Shown in pieces: positions 8,757 to 17,392 of a stretch of 64,000 nucleotides of DNA. The position numbers and the translations under genes are program-made. The notes under the pieces were generated by a model. It made no database searches, was not told the origin of the DNA, and saw nothing but the letters and a program-made list of their open reading frames with translations. Position 1 is the first letter of the stretch, and every line of letters begins with the position of its first letter. This DNA is from Mycobacterium mantenii (lineage in GTDB: Bacteria; Actinomycetota; Actinomycetes; Mycobacteriales; Mycobacteriaceae): assembly GCF_010731775.1 (NCBI RefSeq), contig NZ_AP022590.1, positions 2,294,001 to 2,358,000 on the forward strand. Reading direction: 5' to 3'.

Positions 8757-9438
8757 CGATCTCCTTTGGGCCAGTCCTCGCAATCTGCACCAACGATGAG
8801 GGTATCGAAAGCCGCCCGGGGAATATCCGGTCGACCCTCCCGTAGACGGGGGAATCTGCGATCAAAGCCGGACGTCGATCTCCGGCGCCGCTAACGCCGC
8901 AGGCCGCCGATGGGTTGCCTGCGCGCAGCGCCAATCCGGTTCTGCAAGAATTCGCCTAGTACGACGGCGCCTTGGTCAAAACACTGCTCACCCGGGGCAT
9001 CTACGACCAGAATGTCGATCAAACCGTCGGCCATATTTGTCAGATGCTCACGACCGCATGCGCTGCCGTCGGCGAGTAGAGTGCCGATTGCCGCATCGGC
9101 ACCGCTAGCAAACGTGATAGCGAGCTGCCCCGCCGGTGGCGGCTCCGACTTACCCCATCGACTCTAAATACCCTTGTAGCGCAATATATTTAGCGTGAGG
9201 AACCCGGAAAAGAAAACCTCTCTAGTAGAATTTTCGTGTTGGCCCGTGATCGACAGGCTTGGGAATCTGACTCCATGCCTAGCCTCGGCCACCGCTTACA
9301 AGTTGACTAAAGTCGTCGCCATGCCCCGCTACAAGCACCCGCAGATGTCGAGTGCGGTATGAGGCAGTCGCATGGACCTAGCTGCAGGGCGATCCGCGAT
9401 CCGCTTACCCGCGCTTACCGCCACGTAGGACTTCAGCC
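8757..9438. other. Long interval with an orphan minus-strand open frame at 8891-9173
   Basis: No complete gene is supported. On the minus strand a frame open from about 9173 to a stop at 8891-8893 reads like protein (AITFASGADAAIG, then LTNMADGLIDILVVDAPG, then VVLGEFLQNRIGAARRQ) but has no ATG or GTG start and a stop just upstream. It may be a decayed C-terminal domain. The part 9165-9240 is AT-rich (CAATATATTTAGCG) and may hold a promoter for the DUF732 gene. Confidence 0.3.
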
Positions 9439-9831
9439 ATGAAGCATCGCAAGTCGCTGGCCGCCTTAGCCATCGCCGCCGCCGTCGGCGGAACCACCCA
9501 GATCTCAGCACCGCGTGCGCATGCAGCGCCGGCACCCGAGGTGGAGTATTTCTATGACGTCACGGTGCGTCGCCATTATGGCTTTCCAGCCTCTACCGAC
9601 GCGCTGAGCTACGGTCACGGAATCTGCGACAAGGTCGGTCAAGGCGAAGGCTACGGCCAGATGATGGATGACGTAAAAAGTGACGTGACACCCAGCGACT
9701 GGTTCGCCGCCAATTATTTGGTCTCGTATGCGGTTAATCTGCTGTGCCCTGACCTGATCTGGCAACTGCGGAACTCGGCGGCTGGCTACCGCCCGCCGGG
9801 CGGAGTAACTGCGCCTGATACCTATTACTGA
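9439..9831 (+). CDS. Secreted DUF732 family protein
   Basis: A 130-residue protein with a clear signal peptide: basic start MKHRKSL, an Ala-rich core, and a cleavage site near AHAAPAP at about residues 28-31. The mature part carries the DUF732 pattern: SYGHGICDKVGQGEGY, then DWFAANYLVSYAVNLLCPDL, with two cysteines likely to form a disulfide. DUF732 proteins are small mycobacterial exported proteins of unknown function, usually in many copies. It converges with a decayed P450 gene. Confidence 0.85.
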   Translation: MKHRKSLAALAIAAAVGGTTQISAPRAHAAPAPEVEYFYDVTVRRHYGFPASTDALSYGHGICDKVGQGEGYGQMMDDVKSDVTPSDWFAANYLVSYAVNLLCPDLIWQLRNSAAGYRPPGGVTAPDTYY

Positions 9832-9845
9832 AGCCGACTTCGCAA

Positions 9846-10453
9846 TCAATCAGGCGCTTCCCGCCTGACACCCGCGGGAAGTTGTGTCGCCACTTCTTTA
9901 ACAAACGCCTCCGCTGCCAGAATCGCTCGAAACTCATCACGGTCCTCTTCGGGCACACCGAGCAAATCGGCGATCACCAGCGTAGCGAACGGCTTGGCGT
10001 ACTCCGCCAAGAATTCGCACTCGCCGTTTGCGATAAACTCGTCGAGCTGGCGATCCACCAGCTGCCACATGAACTCCTCGTTCTCCTTCAACCGCTTGGG
10101 CGTCAACATCCGGCTCAGCACAGACCGTGCGCGATCATGCGCCGGCGGATCCATGGTGACCAGGTGCTCGAAAATCGGAAAACTCGTGTCGGTGCGCCTC
10201 GATTGGGAGCTGATGTCGTGGCCAGAAGGTTCGAACGGCAGCGGACGGAACGGCCCTCCGATGGCGTTGCACGCCGAGAAAGCGTCCGTATCTTTCAGCG
10301 CGGCTATCACTTCCGGGTAGCCGGTCACGGCGACGACGCCGTGGTGGGGTTCGCGAAAGACCGTGTGCTGGCTCGCAGATACTCAAAGTACTCGTAGGGG
10401 TCCTGAGCGACCAGTTGGTCAAAGAAATAGTCGACCGCCGCCAGATCCGTCAT
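9846..10453 (-). pseudogene. Cytochrome P450 remnant (frameshifted and truncated)
   Basis: From ATG 10453 the frame encodes the start of a P450 (LAAVDYFFDQLVAQDPYEYF) and runs into a stop near 10328. A one-base shift near 10355 restores FREPHHGVVAVTGYPEVIAAL and then a normal P450 N-terminal half: IFEHLVTMDPPAHDRARSV, KRLKENEEFMWQLVDRQL and PFATLVIADLLGVPEEDR. It then loses homology after about 180 codons and stops at 9846. The I-helix, ExxR and heme-Cys regions are all missing, so it cannot be an active P450. Its closest relative in the window is the intact P450 at 17765-19042, which shares these segments nearly residue by residue. Confidence 0.85.
9850..9868. terminator. Perfect hairpin between convergent genes
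   Basis: TCAGGCG (9850-9856), a five-base loop, then CGCCTGA (9862-9868). It lies 19 bases after the stop of the DUF732 gene and in the decayed end of the P450 remnant. There is no clear U-run, which is common for mycobacterial terminators. Confidence 0.4.
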
Positions 10454-10500
10454 ATGCTTGCCAATCTTTCGCAGCACCTCGGATGACCAGCTGGCGCTTT

Positions 10501-10525
10501 CCTAGCTTAAGTGATTTAAGCTAGG
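10501..10525. promoter_or_regulatory. Perfect 25-base inverted repeat, candidate operator (site 1 of CTTA-N7-TAAG)
   Basis: CCTAGCTTAA at 10501-10510 and TTAAGCTAGG at 10516-10525 are exact inverted copies around the spacer GTGAT. The core is CTTA, seven bases, TAAG. It lies between the divergent P450 remnant and the Rieske gene at 10606, a normal place for a repressor site. Five other intergenic sites in the window share the same core. Confidence 0.6.
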
Positions 10526-10605
10526 GTGGGCAAGGCATTGGCCAGGCGCTTTGAGGGCAGGGCGACGCCGAGTGGTCAGTCGGTCTCCAAAGGGGGTTAG
10601 CGCAG

Positions 10606-11412
10606 ATGACAGGGACTTTCGTCATCTTCAATGCAAATGGGTCTTTGGCTCGTCAACAGTTCGCGGTAGGGCGCTCGTCAGACATCGAGGACGGCCCTGC
10701 GGCGGTACGCCTGTTGGGGCGCGACCTTGTGCTATGGCGCAGCCCCAGCGGCGTGGTCGTTGCCGCTCCCGACCAATGCACGCACAGCAGGGGAATACTG
10801 AGCCATGGCGAGGTCATAGACGGCCGTCTAGTGTGTCCCAAGCACGGTTGGACGTTCGGCGACGTAGGTCGGTGTGTGGCTAAACCGTCGAATATGCCGA
10901 TCACGGACAAGGCGCATCTAAGGCCCTACCCCTGCACCGAGCGATACGGGTTGATCTGGGTATCTCTCAGCGAGCCCGCGGCCCCAATCACCGATGTGGC
11001 GTGGGATGGCGACAGACGCTACCGTCGGATTCACGCTGGTGTGTCGGAGTGGCGGTCCAACCCGATACAGATCGTCGAGAACCTTCTGGCCGACCCCGAT
11101 TTACCGTTCACCGATGTCACCGCGGATGTGCCGTTTTGCGTCCGGAGCACGTTGACGTCAGCGGATGGAGCACAGCATCATCGCCTGTTGTCCTTAGCCC
11201 CCATTGATAACCGCTCAACGCTGGTCGCCTCGGTGATATGGACCAGCAGCGCAGACGGGGACGACGCGAAGGCCACCGGCACTGCGATGGCTGACTTGGC
11301 CCAACTGAAATCGAAAACCGAAACAGGCGGGGTGGCACTGCCAATCGTCGAGACCTCCGAGGAGGACACCATCGTCGCCGACTGGAGGCGGCGCCTGGTA
11401 GCCGCCTTGTAG
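10606..11412 (+). CDS. Rieske [2Fe-2S] oxygenase-like protein lacking the mononuclear iron ligands
   Basis: 268 residues from ATG 10606 (AAAGGGGG upstream). The N-terminal Rieske domain is intact: C58-x-H60 in DQCTHSRG and C77-x2-H80 in LVCPKHGWTF. The rest resembles the vanillate-demethylase-like oxygenases, where the iron site reads EN-L-D-x-SH-x-PF-x-H. Here the segment is ENLLADPDLPFTDV (residues 158-171): both His positions are Asp and the bridging Asp position is Ala. The protein is also shorter than the usual about 330-350 residues. It can probably hold the Rieske cluster, but oxygenase activity by the normal mechanism looks unlikely. It may be an electron carrier, a decayed enzyme or a protein with a new function. 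Confidence 0.8.
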   Translation: MTGTFVIFNANGSLARQQFAVGRSSDIEDGPAAVRLLGRDLVLWRSPSGVVVAAPDQCTHSRGILSHGEVIDGRLVCPKHGWTFGDVGRCVAKPSNMPITDKAHLRPYPCTERYGLIWVSLSEPAAPITDVAWDGDRRYRRIHAGVSEWRSNPIQIVENLLADPDLPFTDVTADVPFCVRSTLTSADGAQHHRLLSLAPIDNRSTLVASVIWTSSADGDDAKATGTAMADLAQLKSKTETGGVALPIVETSEEDTIVADWRRRLVAAL

Positions 11413-11506
11413 CCGGATCGCTTATTCACTCAACGCCCCGATGCTTGCATTAGCCCCGTCGACAACGCCCGCAGCCAGGGTGCAGCTCCCGTGCGGCCCA
11501 GGGTCG

Positions 11507-13177
11507 CTATCCGACTGTGCTAGATATCGACGAGGCCACCGTCTTCCACTCCCCCGGACACGCCTCTACTCCGGTGACGCGGTCGAGCAGGGTGCCCGCA
11601 TCGGGGAGGTGATCGCCTCGCCAACTGACGTGCTGGTCCGGGCGAACGAGAAGTAGCGGGGCGGAAAGAAGGTCAGCAGCGCCCGGTTCGTCGACGGTCA
11701 CCACCTCGAGAGGAAGGCCTCGTCGAGCTGCAGCGTCGATGATCCCGCCAATCCCGGCGCCAGCGCCGGCGCCGAGGACGAGCAAGGTAAAACCGGGTCC
11801 GAGGACGTCGTAGAGGGCCCGGCCGTCGCGCAGCCAGAGGTGCGGGAGCCGGCATCCCGGTGTGGTCGATGGGGTGTAGGAGCCGATCTCGAAAGGCGGA
11901 GGTTTGCTTCCGTCCGGCCAAACGATGGGTGAGTCTGCATAGTCGATCCCGAAGTTGAGGCCTGTGCAGTCGAATTGGCTTCTGTCCTGCGCCGTGATGA
12001 GCTCACCGATGCGCCGACGTTCCTCCCGGCCTTCCGGGGTGTCGTCCGCGCAGATGGGCCCGACCCGGAGTAGCTCCCTGCTCTGCTTGAACCCCGAAAT
12101 AATGGCGCGCGCGACGCGTTCGCCGATGGGCCGGCGCTCAATTTCGTAGCTGTCGAGTAATGAGTCTGGAGCCCAACCGTTGAGCACGGCCCACACCTTC
12201 CAGGAGAGGTCGATGGCATCGCCGATCCCGGTGTTCATTCCAAACCCGGCGTAGGGGGTCCACAGGTGGGCGGCGTCTCCGGCCAAAAAGGCGCGGCGAT
12301 CTCGGTAGCGTTCGGCGACGATGGCCTGACCGGCCCAGCGGGTGTCGGCCAGGATCTCGAACTCAACCGGTCCGCCGACGATCCGGCTGAGAACCTCGGA
12401 CTGATCGACGGGCTTGTCCGGTTGATCGGCGGGGAGCGCCACGTGGATGAGGAATGTTTCGACGCCGTCGACTGCAATTACGGTATAGGTGCCTTCGTGG
12501 TTCCGCACCAAAGCCATCCAGACGCGGTCGGGGCTGGATGCCGCGAGCTCCCGGGAGCGGACATACATCGAGTACTGGTGGTGATTCAGCGCTGTGTCTC
12601 CCACGAGCGACACCCCCATCGCTCGCCGCACGGTGCTCGACCCCCCGTCGCAGCCGACTATGTAACGGGCCTGCTCGCGCGTGCGACGACCTGTGGCCTT
12701 CTCCAGCAGGTCGACCTCGACGTGGTCGTCCAACTGGTGGTAGCCCTCGAGACGCACACCTCGCAGCAGGTCGATGCCGGCCAGTTCACCTAGACGCTCT
12801 TCCAGGATGGGCTCGAAGTGCAGCTGGTTGACCTTGTGGTTGGGTTCGGCCGTGGGCCAGAAGTCGCTTTTCCAAGAGCCGTCAAGCACCTCCCGGGACG
12901 GGGGGTAGGAGAAGCGGCAGTATTCCGGACCCCCGTAACGCACCCGGTAGACGACGTCGGTGGGATGGCCGGGCGGCAGCCCGGCGCGACGGATCTGGTC
13001 AGCGATGCCAAGTCGTCGGTAGTGCTCCATCGTCCGGGCCGCGACGTTGTTGCAGCGGGGATACCCCACCGGGCCCTCACGAGGATCGACTACGAGAGCG
13101 GTGACACCTCGCCACGCCAGATCGAGACCAAGGGTCATGCCCACTGGTCCGGCCCCAGCCACTACCACGTCGTACAT
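11507..13177 (-). CDS. FAD-dependent aromatic hydroxylase (PheA/TfdB/MhpA-like)
   Basis: 556 residues from ATG 13177. The three FAD/NADPH signatures of class A flavin monooxygenases are present: GAGPVG near residue 8 (dinucleotide fold), the DG motif in VGCDGGSSTVRRAMG, and the GD motif in AFLAGDAAHLWTPYAGFG. The C-terminus has a thioredoxin-like extension (FTLLVLGAGAGAG onward) typical of phenol-hydroxylase and MhpA-like members. Such enzymes hydroxylate phenolic rings with NAD(P)H and O2, often making catechols for ring cleavage. It lies on the minus strand after a P450 gene, 127 bases apart, and could be co-expressed with it. Confidence 0.9.
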   Translation of the reverse strand: MYDVVVAGAGPVGMTLGLDLAWRGVTALVVDPREGPVGYPRCNNVAARTMEHYRRLGIADQIRRAGLPPGHPTDVVYRVRYGGPEYCRFSYPPSREVLDGSWKSDFWPTAEPNHKVNQLHFEPILEERLGELAGIDLLRGVRLEGYHQLDDHVEVDLLEKATGRRTREQARYIVGCDGGSSTVRRAMGVSLVGDTALNHHQYSMYVRSRELAASSPDRVWMALVRNHEGTYTVIAVDGVETFLIHVALPADQPDKPVDQSEVLSRIVGGPVEFEILADTRWAGQAIVAERYRDRRAFLAGDAAHLWTPYAGFGMNTGIGDAIDLSWKVWAVLNGWAPDSLLDSYEIERRPIGERVARAIISGFKQSRELLRVGPICADDTPEGREERRRIGELITAQDRSQFDCTGLNFGIDYADSPIVWPDGSKPPPFEIGSYTPSTTPGCRLPHLWLRDGRALYDVLGPGFTLLVLGAGAGAGIGGIIDAAARRGLPLEVVTVDEPGAADLLSAPLLLVRPDQHVSWRGDHLPDAGTLLDRVTGVEACPGEWKTVASSISSTVG

Positions 13178-13304
13178 CGGATGCCTCTCATCGACGTCGC
13201 ATCATGACGCTCAAACTCGTGACCTCCATGCGCAATCCTGCAGCGACGGAATCTGCACTTCTCTCGCATCGCCGTCTCGCTGCCCTGGCGGTGCGGCATC
13301 GCGA

Positions 13305-14540
13305 TCAGGGCTGCAGAATCAGGGGCAGGTGATCCAAGCCGCGCATGAGCTGCGCGGGGGGGCGGACCACCCCGGTTTCATCGATCTCGTATGTCGGAAA
13401 ACGGGCGAGCAACTCTTCGAAAGCCACCTGGGCCTCCAGGCGGGCCAGGTTGGCACCCAGGCAGCGGTGGATCCCGAAGCCGAAGACTACTGGTCGGTGG
13501 AACACCCGGTGAATGTCGAACAACTCCGGGTTCTCGTAACACCGCTCGTCATGGTTGGCCGAGGCGTGGTAGAGCATTACGCGGGAGTCCTTGGGAATGG
13601 TCACGCCGTGGAGCTCCACGTCCTTGGTGGTCCACCGCCCATTCGGCGGAGCGGGGTTGTCCCAGCGCAGCATTTCGTCGACCGCCGCCGGGATGAGGCT
13701 CGGATCCCGCACCAGTGCGGCTCGCTGCTCAGGATGCCACCACAGCGCGATGGCACCGTTGCCGATCAGGCCCGTGACCGTCTCGTGACCGGCGTTCGCC
13801 AACAGCTGGAACTGCATGGTGATCAGGTCGTCGTTGAGCCGTCGGGTGTTGCCGGATTCGTCGGCGACCTCCGCGGTGATCAACATCGAGATGATGTCTT
13901 CACGGGGCTGCTTGCGTCTTTCGACCACCAGATCCTGCAGGAGAGCCAGCGACTCGATTATCGCAGCAATCGCATCCTCTGTCGGCCCGCTGCCGTTCAC
14001 CGGATCCCATTGCCGCGCACCAGCGCGATGGGCGAGATGTCGGTAAGGCTCGCGTAACTCTGCGGGAAGGCCGATGAGCTCGCTGATGACGTCGAGCGGA
14101 AACCGCCAGGCGAATCTCTCCATGATGTCGAACCGCTGCCGGCCTACCGCCGCGTCCAGGTACTGCGAGGCGATCCGCCGCATGAATGGCTTCAATTCGG
14201 CCACCCGGCGGGGGGTGAATAAACGGGAAAAGAGCTTCCGCAACCAGGTGTGATCCGGGGGGTCTGTAGAGATCAGGAATGGAAGGCCCCTGTCTGCGCC
14301 TTCGATCGTGACCCCGTTGCCGGAAATGAACGTCGTCGGGTCAAGAAAGGCTGCAAGTACATCGTCATACCGGGTCAGAGCATAAAAATTGAGCTCCCGG
14401 TTGTAGTAGACAGGCGCCTCATCGCGCATCCGTTTGAAGCACGGATACGGATTGTGCTGGAGCTCGGGGTCGTACGGATTGAATTCCACAGGCGCGGGGC
14501 TCGCACCACCTCCGCCGGTCTGCAGTGTTCCCTGCGTCAT
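13305..14540 (-). CDS. Cytochrome P450
   Basis: 411 residues from ATG 14540. The heme-binding loop is FGFGIHRCLG with proximal Cys360. The I-helix oxygen-activation motif is LLANAGHETVTG, the K-helix ExxR is EMLR, and the N-terminal half has the usual PPDHTWLRKLFSRLF C-helix region. This is a soluble bacterial class I P450 needing a ferredoxin and a reductase; the nearest ferredoxin gene is at 35931. Upstream of its start lies a CTTA-N7-TAAG site (14567-14582) and beyond that a broken TetR gene. Confidence 0.93.
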   Translation of the reverse strand: MTQGTLQTGGGGASPAPVEFNPYDPELQHNPYPCFKRMRDEAPVYYNRELNFYALTRYDDVLAAFLDPTTFISGNGVTIEGADRGLPFLISTDPPDHTWLRKLFSRLFTPRRVAELKPFMRRIASQYLDAAVGRQRFDIMERFAWRFPLDVISELIGLPAELREPYRHLAHRAGARQWDPVNGSGPTEDAIAAIIESLALLQDLVVERRKQPREDIISMLITAEVADESGNTRRLNDDLITMQFQLLANAGHETVTGLIGNGAIALWWHPEQRAALVRDPSLIPAAVDEMLRWDNPAPPNGRWTTKDVELHGVTIPKDSRVMLYHASANHDERCYENPELFDIHRVFHRPVVFGFGIHRCLGANLARLEAQVAFEELLARFPTYEIDETGVVRPPAQLMRGLDHLPLILQP

Positions 14541-14566
14541 CGGTCAAAACCCCTTCTTTCGAGCTG

Positions 14567-14582
14567 GCTTAACAATACTAAG
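14567..14582. promoter_or_regulatory. Candidate operator, site 2 of CTTA-N7-TAAG
   Basis: GCTTAACAATACTAAG lies 27 bases upstream of the P450 start codon. The half-sites CTTA and TAAG are inverted copies seven bases apart. A second TTAA-rich palindromic element (CCTTAAGG, about 14586-14593) follows at once. Position suits a repressor that controls the P450 gene. Confidence 0.5.
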
Positions 14583-14633
14583 TTTCCTTAAGGATGTTAA
14601 CGTCAGCGACGATCTGCTTCCGCGGTGACGAGA

Positions 14634-15151
14634 CTAAGCCGAGTCGGACGAGGAACTAATACTTGACGTCACTAACTGCAGGAACGGACGGTAGAGATCT
14701 TCGCCGTCGACGAAGCTGTTGAGAGTGACGCCGTCGTTCGTCGCGAGAATCACCCGGGCGAGGTCCGCCGCCGACATGCGCAGCGTGGCGCCGATCCGTG
14801 CGGCGTTGGTACTGATGTAGTCGGCCAGCCATTCGCGAGTCTCGAGCCGCTTTACGGCGACGCGCCTACGCACTTCTGGGTTGCGCAGCAAGAACAGCGT
14901 GAACTCGTACTCCAATGAGGTCGGCATAGCCCTCAAGGGACCGCCGCCGATAGCGTTCGATGACCGCCAGGAGCAGTTCCTCTCTGCTGCCGAATCGGCT
15001 ATAGATCGCACCCCGGGTGTAGCCGGCCGCATCTGCGATGTCGCCTAACGACGCATTGCCTAGGCGCTTTGCGCGACTAGGTCTCGGCGGCGTCAAGCAA
15101 CAGGTCGCGGGTGTGCTGCAGGCGTCGTTCCCTGGCCCAACGTTCCATCAT
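14634..15151 (-). pseudogene. TetR family regulator broken by two frameshifts
   Basis: The sequence from ATG 15151 or 15148 reads WARERRLQHTRDLLLDAAET, a normal TetR start, then stops at once. A one-base shift near 15080 continues with RLGNASLGDIADAAGYTRG and AIYSRFGSREELLLAVIERY, the helix-turn-helix. A second shift between about 14915 and 14960 is needed to reach the ligand-binding half (FTLFLLRNPEVRRRVAVKRL, then DLARVILATNDGV). The pieces are collinear and complete, so this was a full TetR gene. It may once have controlled the P450 at 13305 through the site between them. Sequencing error cannot be excluded. Confidence 0.8.
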
Positions 15152-15351
15152 CGCGCAGTCCTCTCAGGCGATCTGCTGAGGTGATTCTCGCTGCGCGCGC
15201 CGAGCACGAGTGAATAAGCCGTATGTCCGTCGAACGGGCCCTATGACACAGCGACATCCGCTTCTCTCGCACCGTTGTCACTTGGGGCGGTCCCGTTCGG
15301 CGCAATGGGAGTCGGCGCCGAACACCGCCCCGCTCCGATGCCGGCAATTTC

Positions 15352-15379
15352 AATACATCGTTGCATCTCTAATACATCG
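15352..15379. repeat. Direct repeat AATACATCG upstream of a Rieske oxygenase gene
   Basis: AATACATCG occurs at 15352-15360 and 15371-15379, 19 bases start to start, about two helical turns. They lie 66-94 bases before the start of the Rieske gene, where an activator or repressor could bind. The wider interval 15152-15445 holds no gene. Confidence 0.4.
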
Positions 15380-15445
15380 CCGTATAGTAGTGATGCCGAT
15401 CACAGCCTTTGACGCACGCATCGCTTCCCGTGGAGGAGGCCATTT

Positions 15446-16801
15446 ATGACATCGACCATCAGGCCCGGGGAATGGGTCAGTACGGGAACGGGCCTCGCGG
15501 ACATCGAACCCGGTACTTACAACATGCGTATCGGGACCGACCGCTACACGTCCCGCGAAATCCAGCAACGCGAGCGGGAAGCGATCTGGATGCGGGTGTG
15601 GCAGGTTGCCGGCCGGGTCGACGAGCTGCCGACTGCCGGCGACTGGAAGGTCTATCAGATCTTCGACCAGTCCTACGTCATCGTGCATGGCAAGGACGGC
15701 CAATTCCGCGGCTTCGTGAATGCCTGCAGGCACCGGGGAAACATGTTGTGCCAGGGCACCGGCAACGCGAAACGCGGATTCCTGTGCCCGTATCACCTGT
15801 GGTCGTATGACCTCGATGGAAAACTGCGCGGCCTTCTGCACGAGGAGTTTGCCGGCGAGGTCAACAAAGACGAAAACTCGCTCTTACAGGTACCGGTCGA
15901 CATGTTTGCGGGGTTCATTTTCATCAACCCCGACCCGAACGCTGCGCCGCTGGACGAATTCATCGGTACCGAGGTAGCCGACCTCTTAGCGCCCTACCAT
16001 CTTGAGCGGATGGTCACGGTGATGAATATCCTTGAGCCCTTGGACTGCAACTGGAAAGTCGTCATGGACGCCTTCGAAGAGGGCTACCACATCGACGGCA
16101 TCCATCCACAGCTGCTGCGCGTGATCGTGATAGACCCGGCAACCATGCGATACCGGTTCTTCACCGACCACTGCGTCGCAGTGGCCCCCTTTGACGTCCC
16201 AGGGGCCACCCCGGAACAGCAGGTCGAGGGGATCATGGAACTTCCCGAGACATTCCCCGGGACAGTCGCGGTCCTACCTCGTTTTGAGGAACTCGTCAAC
16301 AGTTATCGCACCTCCCACGGGTCACTGGATTTCCCCGGTGGCGTCACTGCTCGCACGCTGCTGCAGCAGGCCACCCGAGACACCTTGACCGGCATGGGAT
16401 TAGACGTCAGCGGGCTGACCGACGACCAGATGAGCGACAACCAGGCGTGGGTGTTGTTCCCGAATTTCATGATGACGATTCGCGCCGGTGAATGCCACGT
16501 CATCATGGCTGTCCCACATCCCGACGGCGACCCCAACCGATGCATCTGGCACGTGAGCAGCCACATGTATCTGCCCCCAGAACACCGTGACGCGTTCACG
16601 GTCGGCTTGACCGAGGTCCAGGAACCAGGCAGCTACAAGTACTTCGAGGCGCTGCAACAGGATTATGACCAGATGCCGCGCCAACAGCTGGGCCTGCGCA
16701 ACAAGCGACTCGACCACATCTCATTGGTGCAAGAAGAAGTCGTCCTTGCCCATTATCACTCCGTCGTGGACAGGTACCTGGCCAACGGCGCCCTGCCATA
16801 G
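15446..16801 (+). CDS. Rieske non-heme iron oxygenase, alpha subunit type
   Basis: 451 residues from ATG 15446 (GGAGG upstream). The Rieske ligands are C94-x-H96 (NACRHRGN) and C114-x2-H117 (FLCPYHLWSYDLDG; the usual HGW is HLW here). The catalytic motif is NWKVVMDAFEEGYHIDGIHPQ region: D208, H215 and H220. No beta-subunit gene is adjacent, so it may work as a homo-oligomer or borrow a partner. The downstream gene at 16922 is a SnoaL-like protein, which has a fold related to dioxygenase beta subunits but is not an obvious one. Substrate unknown. Confidence 0.92.
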   Translation: MTSTIRPGEWVSTGTGLADIEPGTYNMRIGTDRYTSREIQQREREAIWMRVWQVAGRVDELPTAGDWKVYQIFDQSYVIVHGKDGQFRGFVNACRHRGNMLCQGTGNAKRGFLCPYHLWSYDLDGKLRGLLHEEFAGEVNKDENSLLQVPVDMFAGFIFINPDPNAAPLDEFIGTEVADLLAPYHLERMVTVMNILEPLDCNWKVVMDAFEEGYHIDGIHPQLLRVIVIDPATMRYRFFTDHCVAVAPFDVPGATPEQQVEGIMELPETFPGTVAVLPRFEELVNSYRTSHGSLDFPGGVTARTLLQQATRDTLTGMGLDVSGLTDDQMSDNQAWVLFPNFMMTIRAGECHVIMAVPHPDGDPNRCIWHVSSHMYLPPEHRDAFTVGLTEVQEPGSYKYFEALQQDYDQMPRQQLGLRNKRLDHISLVQEEVVLAHYHSVVDRYLANGALP

Positions 16802-16921
16802 GCCGGTCGACACGCTCGAGTGTCGCGGCCTTTGGGGTAACTGGCGCATGTGCCGAAGTACTCGAGAGTTATGTCAAAAGATGTTCGTGACAGTGTAATT
16901 GGCACGAAGGAAGGGCGGCTG

Positions 16922-17392
16922 ATGGTCTTGCAGGACATTGGAGAGGTGATCGACAGCTATTCTGGTCGGCGCCGTGCCGTTCTGGAATACAGCGTGGTCA
17001 TCAAACGTCTGGTCGACGAGGCGAAATGTCCCGGCTTCTCAATAGAGACCTGGAAACCGCTGGCCGACCTGGTCGCTGTCGACGTGTTCGAGCGCGTTGG
17101 CCCCTTCAAGGACGTTATGAACTGGAACGAATATATGAAATTCCTTGCGAATTGGGCCGCTTCGTCGGAGTGGGGCTGCTCATTTCGGCGCATCACAGAA
17201 GTATCAGACTTGGTGTTCCTCGAGCTCGAGGAACGTAACAAGTTGGGCGACTTCACCAACGTCGTGAATTCGTTGTCGGTGTACGAGTTCACCGACGCGG
17301 GCAAGATCCGACACATCGACCTCTACCTACAGATGGAGCTGCCTCAAGGCGACATGCTGAAAAGCATTGAGGATGCCAATACTTCGGAGTGA
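16922..17392 (+). CDS. SnoaL-like / NTF2-fold protein
   Basis: 156 residues from ATG 16922, preferred because AAGGAAGGGCGG lies just upstream; ATG 16871 or GTG 16850 in the same frame would give a longer protein. The sequence fits the cone-shaped SnoaL/NTF2 fold: an N-terminal helical part (AVLEYSVVIKRLVDE), WNEYMKFLANWAASS in the middle, and C-terminal strands with YEFTDAGKIRHIDLYLQM. Members include isomerases, dehydratases and ligand-binding proteins. It follows a Rieske oxygenase by 120 bases and may process or bind the product, or act as its small subunit; this is inference. Confidence 0.65.
   Translation: MVLQDIGEVIDSYSGRRRAVLEYSVVIKRLVDEAKCPGFSIETWKPLADLVAVDVFERVGPFKDVMNWNEYMKFLANWAASSEWGCSFRRITEVSDLVFLELEERNKLGDFTNVVNSLSVYEFTDAGKIRHIDLYLQMELPQGDMLKSIEDANTSE

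Noticed and set aside
13047..14057. Plus-strand open frame of 336 codons across the FAD hydroxylase and P450 genes
   Set aside because: Antisense to two motif-supported genes.
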